Shown one piece after another: positions 28,271 to 38,200 of a DNA stretch of 64,000 nucleotides. Position numbers and translations under genes: made by a program. This DNA is from Caedibacter sp052030685. Its GTDB lineage: Bacteria; Pseudomonadota; Gammaproteobacteria; Francisellales; Francisellaceae. The stretch is taken from NCBI RefSeq assembly GCF_052030685.1, contig NZ_JBQAJM010000003.1, positions 56,877-120,876 on the forward strand. Direction: 5' to 3'. The notes beneath the pieces were generated by a model, which had not been told where the DNA came from, did no database searches, and saw only the letters and a program-made list of their open reading frames with translations. Position 1 is the first letter of the stretch; the number at the start of each line of letters is the position of its first letter.

Positions 28271-28500
28271 TAAAACACTCCAATAGAATTTACGCCTTAG
28301 ATTACAATATCTTGCGATACATATACAAATGTTGATACCACGAAGTTTGTAACCGTATTTAACATCCTGTTTACAAGTCTCAGCTCGGACAAAAATGAGG
28401 AAACCTTCAACCAATAATCTTTTTAAGACCATTTCCTGACGATATTTTTGCACTGCTTCACGCTGACACTAATAAAATAACCAAAAACCTTAAACATCAC

Positions 28501-29688
28501 TTATCTCCATCTAAAATCTCCACTTTGCTTTATCAACCTATCAGTAGCTTGCCAACAATTAAGTTCACTTCTTGACGGCAGAACTATTCTCAAAGGAGGT
28601 GGTCTTAAATTGTTGATGAATATATAGTTAATGTTGTTTTTCACATTTATTACTTCGTCATAGTTTAATTTTTTTATAGGATCCATTCTTGCAAGTATAT
28701 AATTTTTATCCATATACTTAACTTCAAACATCGATGTGTTTGCTTTTAGATTTCTATTTATGAATCCATTTATTCGGAATGCTCTCTTATAGTTTGCTAC
28801 TAATAATTTTCTTTCGTCATTGATATGTTCAAATGCTAACATTTTATGTAAGCCACTCTTATCACGATAGATATATCCTTCAGTTGGGTTAATAGAAGAT
28901 AATTTTGCAGTAATATCCTCTCCTTCTAACAATGACTCTGAAGCATTAGTATCGTTTATATTAGCAACACTAACAATACTCACAGCATCAGCAACCATGC
29001 TAATCACGCCAAGTCCAAATGAAATATTGTTTAAAATATTTGCTGTACCTTCTCCATCTGCTTTTGTATCTGCCACAACTTGCCCTGCTATACCAAACGC
29101 TCCCGAAGCCGCACCCATGATCCCTGATACTCTAGCCATGTTGGCTGCAGCAAGAGCAGCACCTTCTAGGCTAGACCCTCCACTCATTACAGCACCTGCA
29201 ATTCCAACAATTACTCCCAAACTATTTAAGGTATAATTAAGCCATGCTGGCATATGCCCACTTGGATCAATATTCATAATCGGATTGCTATCAGCAAAGT
29301 TATACTTGTTCCAAACATTGGCACTATCTTGGGCGATAAAACGCTGTGTATTTGCATCATAATCACGCGCTCTTAAATACACCAAATTAGAGTTTGGATC
29401 CTGATACTCATCATTGTAGCTAAAGTTAGTTGCCACATTAGTGTTGAGTGTATTTGGATGCACACCATACGCTTGATAGTCTGTCGTGCCTTGGATAGCA
29501 ACTGCTGCATCATTATTAGACTTAGTCAAGGTTAAACTATTGCTTTTGCCATTATTCGCATAATACAAGTTAGTGTGACTATCATTCTTTATGAAAACCT
29601 CTTGGGAAAAACTATTTTTCACACTTCCAGCTAAGGTTAAAAATGCAAGGGTGCTTACTATTATTGTATTTGTTAGATATGATTTCAT
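28501..29688 (-). CDS. Mini-Rhs tip protein E (signal peptide, Rhs core, variable C-terminus)
   Basis: 395 residues. Signal peptide to about residue 29. The repeated Rhs-associated core runs 41-144 (GKSNSLTL; YLRARDYD; RFIAQDSANVWNKYN; DPSGH). A Gly/Ala-rich hydrophobic stretch covers ~155-245. A soluble polar C-terminal domain (~250-395) follows, ending with a Cys-Trp pair (ELNCWQAT) and matching nothing I know. The MPAWLNYTLN segment after the core is shared with protein A, suggesting duplication or exchange. It is last in the run; toxin or effector activity is inferred from the Rhs layout only. Confidence 0.75.
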   Translation of the reverse strand: MKSYLTNTIIVSTLAFLTLAGSVKNSFSQEVFIKNDSHTNLYYANNGKSNSLTLTKSNNDAAVAIQGTTDYQAYGVHPNTLNTNVATNFSYNDEYQDPNSNLVYLRARDYDANTQRFIAQDSANVWNKYNFADSNPIMNIDPSGHMPAWLNYTLNSLGVIVGIAGAVMSGGSSLEGAALAAANMARVSGIMGAASGAFGIAGQVVADTKADGEGTANILNNISFGLGVISMVADAVSIVSVANINDTNASESLLEGEDITAKLSSINPTEGYIYRDKSGLHKMLAFEHINDERKLLVANYKRAFRINGFINRNLKANTSMFEVKYMDKNYILARMDPIKKLNYDEVINVKNNINYIFINNLRPPPLRIVLPSRSELNCWQATDRLIKQSGDFRWR

Positions 29689-29722
29689 TTTACCTACACG
29701 TATCTGATGGTTGCTTTATTTA

Positions 29723-31051
29723 TTAGATTAAAAACGGAATACCTACCTGAAAAACTGCCCCTCCTACATTATAAGAAAATGCATAACTACGTACAGTTTT
29801 CAAGCTAGAGAAGTTTAATTCCGCCGCGGTAAACATCCCACCTTCCACTGCTGTAACCCCTGAGGACATTAAGATATTTTTAACAGACATTTCATTTCTC
29901 CATGACACTGCTGACATTACCCCTTCTCTTGCTGCCTCCATTGCTGCACCCCGTGCCGCAAATATGCCAATAGAGCCAACAAACCTCGTACCTGCGCTTA
30001 AATTATACTTTAAAAAAGTCTTCCATATATTCTTAACAAAAACACCTCCTATCAATCCGCTTACCCCCCCTGACCCAAATCCACTAGCTATCCCTGCAAG
30101 CATTGATGAGCCACCAACCGTCTCAGCAGATAATGCCGTTGCCACTCCCTCAAGTCCGTTATCTAATAAACCAAAAGATTTAGCCCAACTAGGATTTATC
30201 ATACCTAAGGTACCAAAAGCACCACCAATATCCTCAAGCCCCATTTCTAGATATGCAGTTGGCGTCATTGTCTTTCTCTGAATAAGTGCCTGTACCCCAT
30301 TGCCGACAAAAGTAACAGGATAAGACTTTAGTCCATAACGCGTTGATTGCTCTTCAAATACCTTTTCTGCGTTATCAGTTGACACACTAGAACTATCAAT
30401 TGGAACACTAGAATCAGCTTCATTAGCAGTCACAACACCATCTGCAATAGATTCAGCAGCTTCACCCTCCGCAACCGCAGCTTCTGCCGCTGGAGCAAAA
30501 GCACCTAGCAACCAAGGCGTAGCAATACCTGCTAGTATCAAAGATATACCAAGTATCGTATTTACTGCTTCTTTACTTAGGTGACCACTTGGATCAATAT
30601 TCATAATCGGATTGCTATCGGCAAAGTTATATTTATTCCAAACATTGGCACTATCTTGCGTAATAAATCGTTGTGTAGTTGGATCATAATCACGTGCCCT
30701 TAAATACACCAAATCAGAAGTTGGATCCTGATACTCACCATCGTAGCTAAAGCTGGTTGCTACATTTATTTTTAGGGTATCAGAATGCACACCGTAGGCT
30801 TGATAATCTGTCGTGCCTTCTATAGCAACGGCTGCATTGCTATGAGTTGGCTTAACCAAAGTTAAACTATTGCTTTTGCCATTATTGATATAATACAAGT
30901 TGGCTGCAGTATTATTGTCAACCCAAGCCTCTTTAGCAAATGAACTTTCAACACTAGCAACAATACATAAAATAATAAGAAATGGTAACCAAACTGACAA
31001 AGCGCCACTAATCATCAATTTATTTCTTATAAGCTGAATTTTAAACTTCAT
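29723..31051 (-). CDS. Mini-Rhs tip protein D
   Basis: 442 residues. A longer signal/anchor region (hydrophobic 15-34, AKEAW after it) leads to the Rhs core at 52-157, then a hydrophobic Ala-rich segment (~160-195). The C-terminal region of ~240 residues is rich in Gly, Ala and Ser with several hydrophobic helices (VSGLIGGVFVKN; GIFAARGAAMEAAREG). No catalytic motif was recognised. This C-terminus is more like a membrane or pore-type domain than an enzyme, but that is a guess. The gap to E is 34 bp. Confidence 0.72.
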   Translation of the reverse strand: MKFKIQLIRNKLMISGALSVWLPFLIILCIVASVESSFAKEAWVDNNTAANLYYINNGKSNSLTLVKPTHSNAAVAIEGTTDYQAYGVHSDTLKINVATSFSYDGEYQDPTSDLVYLRARDYDPTTQRFITQDSANVWNKYNFADSNPIMNIDPSGHLSKEAVNTILGISLILAGIATPWLLGAFAPAAEAAVAEGEAAESIADGVVTANEADSSVPIDSSSVSTDNAEKVFEEQSTRYGLKSYPVTFVGNGVQALIQRKTMTPTAYLEMGLEDIGGAFGTLGMINPSWAKSFGLLDNGLEGVATALSAETVGGSSMLAGIASGFGSGGVSGLIGGVFVKNIWKTFLKYNLSAGTRFVGSIGIFAARGAAMEAAREGVMSAVSWRNEMSVKNILMSSGVTAVEGGMFTAAELNFSSLKTVRSYAFSYNVGGAVFQVGIPFLI

Positions 31052-31411
31052 AATCTACCTCACTCACTCAATATGAAACATTTTTAATTTAATTTGATTT
31101 GTTTCACATTTATTCAAACATGCTATCTATCCCAGTCACGAGATTACGCGCTTATATCTAAATTTATATAGACAAAATAAACATATATTGTAACTGCCTA
31201 GTGCTACAACTTTTAAACACGCGATTACTTGAGTTTACTTGTAACTCCAGCTGTAAATCCCATATTTTATGGCGCATTACCCCATTTCTAAAGTATTCGC
31301 GTATCTTGAATATGCGGCACTAGCAGGTCTAAAAACGCACAGGGAAACAGATTTAAATATAAGCAATTTTGTTTATTAATCATGCTGCTGGGTGGTTGCC
31401 ATATATTTCAA
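31052..31411. other. 360-bp gap inside the mini-Rhs array
   Basis: The only long gap in the array. It contains one 36-codon + strand ORF (listed separately) and AT-rich sequence. It is not Rhs-core related. It may be the scar of a lost tip gene or an insertion. Confidence 0.4.
31269..31379 (+). CDS. Short ORF of 36 codons, unknown or gene fragment
   Basis: ATG to TAA on the strand opposite the array, beginning MAHYPISKVFAYLEY. The composition looks coding-like, but no good ribosome binding site is seen (CATATTTT precedes the ATG). It could be the remnant of a mobile-element gene. Function unknown. Confidence 0.25.
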   Translation: MAHYPISKVFAYLEYAALAGLKTHRETDLNISNFVY

Positions 31412-32638
31412 TCATAACTCAGATATATCTCCACTAAGCAAAGCACCAAATATTGGTGTCTTTAAATTAAGATAAGTAAATCTCATCGCTCTTGCTAACC
31501 TACTATTGGGGTAATTACCTAAGTAAGTTTGTGAGAATCCAGAATATGCGCCCATAAGTGGTGCCGCAGCAAGATTAACCGCTGTATTTTTCCAGTTAAT
31601 ATCATGACTAATTGCACTATTAATCATATTGCCTGTCATGCCAACCGCACCATTAAGTGTTGTTCTTAATGCCCCATAGACAACTTTTTTAAGCATGCCA
31701 TTAACCTCGCCCATTCTACCACTCACCCCTCCATAAATTAGACCACCTGTAAATCCTGCCGCACCATTGATTAATGTAAATCTTGCAAAGTCACTCAAGT
31801 TAAAATGATTCCCATCATTGTCTTGATATGTTTTCAACCCTGAACCAACACCCAATAAAATATTTGATCCCGCACTACTTCTAGTCACCTTAGCAGCGTT
31901 TAACTCTTCACTATCAATATCTATAACTGTTTCCTCATCCTCAGATAATTGTCTAGCTTGTCTAGATAGCAAAGCTTTTCTCCCTAATGGGAATATACTA
32001 TCCTGGGCTGAATAGACACCGATCATACCGCCTATAGCCATAGCGAAATCACCAGCTGCAGCATAGTAGCTATGGTGAATTATGTCATTAATACCAAACA
32101 AAATATTAGAAACACTTGCTCCTGTTTCAGCTAACACAATCAAAGAAGTTCCATTTGTAACAGGAACGCTAGCTAAGGATACAACAACTGTCATTAACAG
32201 CCCAATAGTGTTTAAACTCATATGGCCACTTGGATCAACATTCATAACCGGATTGCTATCAACAAAGTTATATTTATTCCAGACATTGGCACTATCTTGG
32301 GCGATAAACCGCTGTGTATTGGCATCATAATCACGTGCCCTTAAATATAATAAATCAGAAGCAGGATCTTGATACTCACTATTGTAGCTAAAATTTGTTG
32401 CTACATTGGTATTGAGCGTATTAGGGTGCACGCCATAGGCTTGATAATCTATCGTGCCTTGGATAGCAACTGCCGCATTATTAGCTGGCTTAGCCAAAGT
32501 CAAACTGTTGCTTTTGCCGTTAGCAAGATAATAAAGTCTGATGCTAGGTCTTGCTGTGTGAGCATAACTTATTTGTTTTGTTAATAATGCTATAAGACAG
32601 ATACCAATACTTACAAAAATAATCCGCTGTTTATTCAT
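31412..32638 (-). CDS. Mini-Rhs tip protein C
   Basis: 408 residues from the ATG that begins MNKQRIIF, which gives a normal signal peptide (cleavage near SYAH); the longest frame starts 22 codons earlier without one. The Rhs core is at 35-139, with slightly altered residues (NKYNFVDSNPVMNVDPSGH). The C-terminal ~270 residues have a hydrophobic first part and Gly-rich repeats of hydrophobic helices (FTGGLIYGGVSGRMG). No recognised toxin motif. It lies 74 bp after protein B and 360 bp before D. Confidence 0.74.
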   Translation of the reverse strand: MNKQRIIFVSIGICLIALLTKQISYAHTARPSIRLYYLANGKSNSLTLAKPANNAAVAIQGTIDYQAYGVHPNTLNTNVATNFSYNSEYQDPASDLLYLRARDYDANTQRFIAQDSANVWNKYNFVDSNPVMNVDPSGHMSLNTIGLLMTVVVSLASVPVTNGTSLIVLAETGASVSNILFGINDIIHHSYYAAAGDFAMAIGGMIGVYSAQDSIFPLGRKALLSRQARQLSEDEETVIDIDSEELNAAKVTRSSAGSNILLGVGSGLKTYQDNDGNHFNLSDFARFTLINGAAGFTGGLIYGGVSGRMGEVNGMLKKVVYGALRTTLNGAVGMTGNMINSAISHDINWKNTAVNLAAAPLMGAYSGFSQTYLGNYPNSRLARAMRFTYLNLKTPIFGALLSGDISEL

Positions 32639-32712
32639 ACCTTCAACCGTAAACGTCAGTTCTATTGATGCTTTCAGCAATAACTTGCTTACCGCACTAT
32701 GCAAATGGATCT

Positions 32713-33936
32713 TTAAAAGCCATCAGGTAACTCCTCTCCATGGTTAGTCGCATTATAAACAGCATCAGTCGCTGAGTACGCCCCTAAAAGAAGTGGCATT
32801 TTCACAATCACATATGAGAATCCTGCCGTGGCTGAGCGCATAAAATTAGTTTCAGCAATACGGCTAGAAAAACAACGAACCCCAGATAACATAAGTTGAT
32901 TGAGGCCATTTGCGCCGCGCAGAAGATAATTTGATGTCTGAGCTGCATTTTCAACATAGTCTGCGAACTTCAACCCTTTAATCAATCCAAATGCAGCGCC
33001 ACCGCCAACATAGTCTAAGACGGTCCATATTGATTCGTATTTTTTTAAGAATGGTGAAAAATGACTGCCATAGGTGCCAGTCACACCAACAGCACTTGCT
33101 GCTTCACCTAATAAGCCAAAACGCAACTCGGTTTTGCGTGATACACATGAAAAAAACTTTGCTTCATTTGGGTTAGTAGCTTCGGCAGTCACACGCGTGT
33201 ATATACCTTCATTTAGTTGACTATCACCTGCTTGAGCATCAACTCCCGCTTCAGACGCTTGAACATCATCATTTGCAGATTGCGTTAATGCTGCAGATGA
33301 TCCTTCCGCTACATCAGTTGCCTCTGCAGTAGCAGTAGCACCAGCTTCAAGCCCCTCTGTGGCAACTCCTGCTACCTCTGAAGTCGCAACACTCTCAGCA
33401 CCTAAGGCAGCAAGCTCAGCAATACCCAGATATCCTCCAGTGAATATAACGCCAGACATGATCAGTGTCATAAATAATCCACTTGTTGCATGATGCCATA
33501 CATTGGACATAGAAAAATGCCCACTTGGATCAATATTCATAATCGGATTGCTATCAGCAAAGTTATACTTATTCCAAACATTGGCATTATCTTGCGTGAT
33601 AAATCGTTGTGTTCCCGCATCATAATCACGTGCTCTTAAATACACCAAATCAGAACTCGGATCCTGATATTCCCCATTATAGCTAAAGTTCGTTGCTACA
33701 TTGGTGTTAAGCGTATCAGAATGCACACCATAGGCTTGATAATCTGTCGTGCTTTGAATGGCAACTACTGCATTACTATTAGTTGGTTTATCCAAGGTTA
33801 AACTATTACTTTTGCCATTATTCACATAATAAATATCATTTGTGCCTGTTGCTAACAACTCTTGTGCAAAACTGATCTGTGTCATTCCAATCAAAAAGAA
33901 ATAGGCACTCAACTCTAAAAGCTTCTTACACATCAT
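32713..33936 (-). CDS. Mini-Rhs tip protein B
   Basis: 407 residues: signal peptide ending near SFAQE, Rhs core at 35-140, hydrophobic segment (~150-180), an Ala/Glu/Thr-rich low-complexity stretch (~180-245), then a ~150-residue C-terminal region with two Cys (FFSCVSRK, VRCFSSR) and hydrophobic helices. The ATG overlaps the stop of protein A (ATGA), so the two are translationally coupled. Function unknown beyond the Rhs core. Confidence 0.75.
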   Translation of the reverse strand: MMCKKLLELSAYFFLIGMTQISFAQELLATGTNDIYYVNNGKSNSLTLDKPTNSNAVVAIQSTTDYQAYGVHSDTLNTNVATNFSYNGEYQDPSSDLVYLRARDYDAGTQRFITQDNANVWNKYNFADSNPIMNIDPSGHFSMSNVWHHATSGLFMTLIMSGVIFTGGYLGIAELAALGAESVATSEVAGVATEGLEAGATATAEATDVAEGSSAALTQSANDDVQASEAGVDAQAGDSQLNEGIYTRVTAEATNPNEAKFFSCVSRKTELRFGLLGEAASAVGVTGTYGSHFSPFLKKYESIWTVLDYVGGGAAFGLIKGLKFADYVENAAQTSNYLLRGANGLNQLMLSGVRCFSSRIAETNFMRSATAGFSYVIVKMPLLLGAYSATDAVYNATNHGEELPDGF

Positions 33937-35192
33937 ACAGCACCATCTAATGATATATAATCGAAATCGATCAAAGAATAGTTTAGAGGATTTTCATAAC
34001 CAAGTACTAAGGCTCTCAATTGAGGGAATGACTTAGCAGAATTGAATGCGCAAATTTCAATGAATTGTGTCTGTCTGTCTACATGATATTGAATCCATTT
34101 ACGAAGAAATGCCTGTTCAGTAAAATCATATAGCAACGAATTCTTAGTCTTGCGACATTCCAGCATAACAATTTGTTCACCAGATAATGCACCCATATTA
34201 TTCGTAAGCCAATTATCTACATGAGTCATTGTCTCTCTAATCGATGGTACAACTTGATTATAATCGTATACATTATAGGTGCCGTAGTTTGACTCAACAA
34301 TATTCGACCAACCTTCTTCGGAGATGTTTTGATGATTTAAAAATTCGTTTAATCGCGCAAGGTTAGTATCATTTAATCGTTGAGGTGAATAATTATAAGA
34401 TACAGGTATATGTGATGTCACTTCAGCAGACCTTACAGATGATAAATGAGCAACAGTAGATTCTTGAACTTCACCATCAAACAATTGAGGTGCTCTGATT
34501 TCACCAGCTCCACCAGCTCTTCCAGCTGCTGAAGAAATCCCAGAAGCGACATCAAATCCCATACTTGCAAGCCCTAGCACCAATGATGCTGTCTGCAAGT
34601 CTGTATTATTCCCAGCTGCTTGAGCAACAATACCTGCAACACCTGAAGCGCCCCCTAAACCTGCCGCGATCAATGGCACTGCTGCACCGCCACTAGCAAC
34701 ACCTGCGACAATTGCACCAGCAATTCCTAACCCGTTTAAGGTGTAGTTAAGCCATGCTGGCATATGCCCACTTGGATCAATATTCATAATCGGGTTGCTA
34801 TCGGCAAAATTATATTTATTCCAAACATTGGCACTATCTTGTGCGATAAATCGTTGTGTTCCCGCATCATAGTCACGCGCTCTTAAATAAACTAAATCAG
34901 AAGCAGGATCCTGATACTCACCATTGTAGCTAAAGTTAGTTGCTACATTGGTTTTGAGCCCATTTAAATGCACGCCATAGGCTTGATAATCTGTTGTGCC
35001 TTCTATAGCAGCAGCTGCATTACTATTGATTGGCTTATCCAAAGTTAAACTATTGCTTTTGCCATCATTCGCATAATAAATATTACTTTTGCCTGATGTT
35101 AACAACTCTTGTGCAAAACTGATCTGAGCAGTTAGCATTGCTAGTATACAGTTCGTTATTACCGCAGCTTTTTGATATCGTTTTTTATTCAT
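33933..35192 (-). CDS. Mini-Rhs tip protein A
   Basis: 419 residues: signal peptide (cleavage near SFAQE), Rhs core at 38-143 (YLRARDYDAGTQRF; NKYNFADSNPIMN), Gly/Ala-rich hydrophobic segment (~150-225) and a polar C-terminal domain (~245-419) with many aromatic and acidic residues (VIVESNYGTY-type stretch, WLTNNMGALSGEQIV, ending DFDYISLDGAV). No known fold recognised. It is the first tip gene, 43 bp after the large YD-repeat gene. Confidence 0.75.
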   Translation of the reverse strand: MNKKRYQKAAVITNCILAMLTAQISFAQELLTSGKSNIYYANDGKSNSLTLDKPINSNAAAAIEGTTDYQAYGVHLNGLKTNVATNFSYNGEYQDPASDLVYLRARDYDAGTQRFIAQDSANVWNKYNFADSNPIMNIDPSGHMPAWLNYTLNGLGIAGAIVAGVASGGAAVPLIAAGLGGASGVAGIVAQAAGNNTDLQTASLVLGLASMGFDVASGISSAAGRAGGAGEIRAPQLFDGEVQESTVAHLSSVRSAEVTSHIPVSYNYSPQRLNDTNLARLNEFLNHQNISEEGWSNIVESNYGTYNVYDYNQVVPSIRETMTHVDNWLTNNMGALSGEQIVMLECRKTKNSLLYDFTEQAFLRKWIQYHVDRQTQFIEICAFNSAKSFPQLRALVLGYENPLNYSLIDFDYISLDGAV

Positions 35193-35235
35193 TTAGCATC
35201 GTCCTTATAAAGATCAAAAGTTATACACAACGAAA

Positions 35236-38200
35236 CTAGCTCACGCTATAAGCATGAATACGATTTTTGCCATCAAGGAAAAAGCTAACATTATCTGGAT
35301 GTGTTAAATCATTGACGGCACTGATGGTATCTCCAGTATAGTAATAACGATGATGATCACCGGTCGAGTTTATACGATCTGCTCTTAAGCCATTGGCATA
35401 GTAATCATACGCAAGATGCGTCGCTTGATTTTGCACACCAATTAGCTGACTTATGCCATTAAACTGATAGCTTGTGCCTTTGCCATCATCAACCTCATCA
35501 CCATTGGCATTATACTTGGGCGTGTATGTACTACCATCTTCGGTATAAGAAACCAGTTGATCAAGGTTGTTGTATTGATAGGTTGTCGTCTTAGCATCTT
35601 TAACTTTACTGAGAATATTACCATTGCCATCATAAATAAATTCAGTACTTGTTAGCGGTTGGTGCTGTAAGTTATCAGTTTTCTCCTTAATCAATTGATT
35701 CAACTCATCATAAGTATAGTGTTTGACATAGTTAACATTGGGATCATTTGGCGCCTTATCTGAAGTTGCCGTAACATCAGTTAACATGCCCTTTGCGTCA
35801 AAGGTATTAACGACATCAAGGAGTGTTGTGCCTAAGCTATCAATTTGCTTTAGTTCATGCTCTTGACCAAATGCATCTGCTGTAAACTGCTGTGTATAAA
35901 TCCCCTGATAATCCTTAGCAATAAGTGCGCCATATTGATTATTCTCATTGGGTTTATCTTGGGTACTATATAGGTAGGTTACTTTATCTTGATTATTACT
36001 CACCGTATCAAGCTTGCCATCTTTAAGATACGTCATTGTGGTTTGTTGACCATTCACATCGGTGCTTGATAGAAGTTGCCCATATTTATTATAAGTTGCA
36101 GTTGCCACTTTACCATCGGGGTAGCTAGTTGCCGTTTGTAATCCTGAGAGTGTATAGCTTATCTTAATGCCTTGACCATCGAGACTTTCATAAGTTTTAT
36201 TGCCATCGGGATCATAGCTGTAGTTGTAACTATGTTTACCACTATTATCGGTATATGTTTTAGTAGTAAGGTTTCCATCTTTATCATAAGTAAAATGCAC
36301 AACCGTACCATCAAGACGTGTCTCAGTGACTTTATTGCCATCTTGATCATAGCTATAGTTAATCGATTGACCTGCTTGATTGGTTTCAGCGATCAGCTCG
36401 CCTGTCGCATCATAGCTAAAATGATCACGCTGCGTAACATCATGATGACTCCCCGTGCTGTCACTAAAATCAAGTGTTTTTGTTTTATCTAGCACGTCAT
36501 CTAATAGATCATACTCTGCTGTTATCGTTTCTTTAGACTGCCCACTTTGCAAGATTTGACTTTGGGTTTTACCATCAGGCGTATAGCTACTGGTTAGCGT
36601 ATTAAGAACGGTCACCGCCCCGGTATTATCATCTACTTTGTTATGTATTGTTTGCAATACTTGATTATTACCATCTAAGGTCGATATTTCTTCCAAATGA
36701 TAATGTGGTTGCAGTGGATTATGACTGTTTGGATAACTCATTGTCTTTAGCGGTTTTTTATCGGCGTTATAAATAACTATCTTAGTTTTGATGCCATTAA
36801 CAAAGCTTGTTTGACTTAAATGTGCAAAATCATATTGCATCGTCGTTACATTACCATCGCTATCGGTTTGAGCCGTTGGTAAGGACAATGCATTATAGCT
36901 ATAACTTGTTACATTACCCAAGACATCCTTTTTCTGTACTAGTTCACCGTAGGCATTATAGCGATCACTTTCTTGCAGTACCATGTCGTTAACATTATTG
37001 GGATCCGTGTTGCTATACGTTGTTATTTTGTGATTTGAGGCGTCATATTGTGTTGTGGTCTTAGCGCCCAATGGAGAGATCTCCGTTACGCTATTTTGTT
37101 TATCTTTTTGGTAATCCTCATATTGATAGGTAATGCTTTGCCCTGCTGGCAGTGTCTTTTTCAAGACTCTTCCATCTAAATCATAACTAGATGTTACGAT
37201 ATTACCCAGTGCTGAAGTTTGACTCAACAGATCGCCTGTTATGCTATCACTTATCTTCGTGGTCACACTGCCTAAGGCATCAGTATGCGTTATTGTTTCC
37301 AAACGTTTGTTTGGATCATAGCTAAAGTTATCTTTAACCGTACTTGATGTCACCCCAGCATGACCTGATTGGCTCCACTTCACCGTAGTTTGTATGACAT
37401 CGCCATGGCTGTCATAGTTATAATCGGTACTTTTCCAGCCGTTAGTAGCATTAATATCCCCATCATACAGTGTGCTTTGAAGCACATTCTTGTGATCATT
37501 TGACAAGGTGTTTTGTACAGATTTTGTATCAAATGTATTATTCAGCGGATTCCATGTCATGTTAATCGTTGTCAATGTTTGATTAAAAGTTGGATCATAG
37601 GTATTTATTGACTTAGTTGACTCAACTAGTTTTTGTATCAGCGGATTATATTTGAAAGTATCTGTTGTTAAGGTATTGCCATAATTATCATAGGTATAGT
37701 TGGTCTTACTTAGCGTTGTATATACTTTAGTAGCAGCATCATAAATAGCACTCGTCTGTATAATCGGTTTATTATAATTCACCGTTTGTGCATGTTTATC
37801 CGGAATCAACTGATAGCTACTCGTTGTTTTATATGTCGGTGTGTTCTCGCTATCTCCAGGCAAATAAACATCCTGCTCAACCGGCTCACTCATCGCGTTA
37901 TAAATCGTCTGTATTTTACGAACACCCATCGCATTACTCGCCGTTGAGCTATGCTCAGTAACCGTTACCGTATAGCGATAATCTGGATTATTACTTTCCA
38001 TTAAACTGTCTTTATCATCTGATAACGGATAATTTGGATAGCCTGTGAAGTTACTCTCACTAAAACCATAGTCTGCTTCTGCCAAGACCTGATGAGCATT
38101 AACATGATCAATATGGTTAATTGTTGCTACCGCATTTAAGGCACCCACCTTACCATCAGCCGTTTTAAAGTGTAGATCTTGGTAGGTGATATCTGTTTCC

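Larger units (their letters stand above)
29257..35081 (-). repeat. Five tandemly placed copies of the Rhs-core coding block
   Basis: Near-identical ~315-bp blocks at 29257-29568, 30581-30898, 32222-32536, 33517-33834 and 34764-35081, all in the same strand and each in frame in its own gene. They are long enough to recombine and could swap or delete the tip genes between them. The sequence outside the blocks is largely unrelated between copies. Confidence 0.85.

Noticed and set aside
28271..28453. N-terminal extension of the S9 peptidase frame
   Set aside because: The signal peptide and a good ribosome binding site mark the start at 28270; the extension would bury the signal peptide.
29257..35081. 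CRISPR-like array from the regular repeats
   Set aside because: The repeats are ~315 bp protein-coding Rhs-core blocks about 1.2 kb apart, not short CRISPR repeats.
36172..36492. 106-codon + strand frame opposite the YD-repeat gene
   Set aside because: Low-complexity Ile/Thr-rich shadow of the repetitive coding strand.
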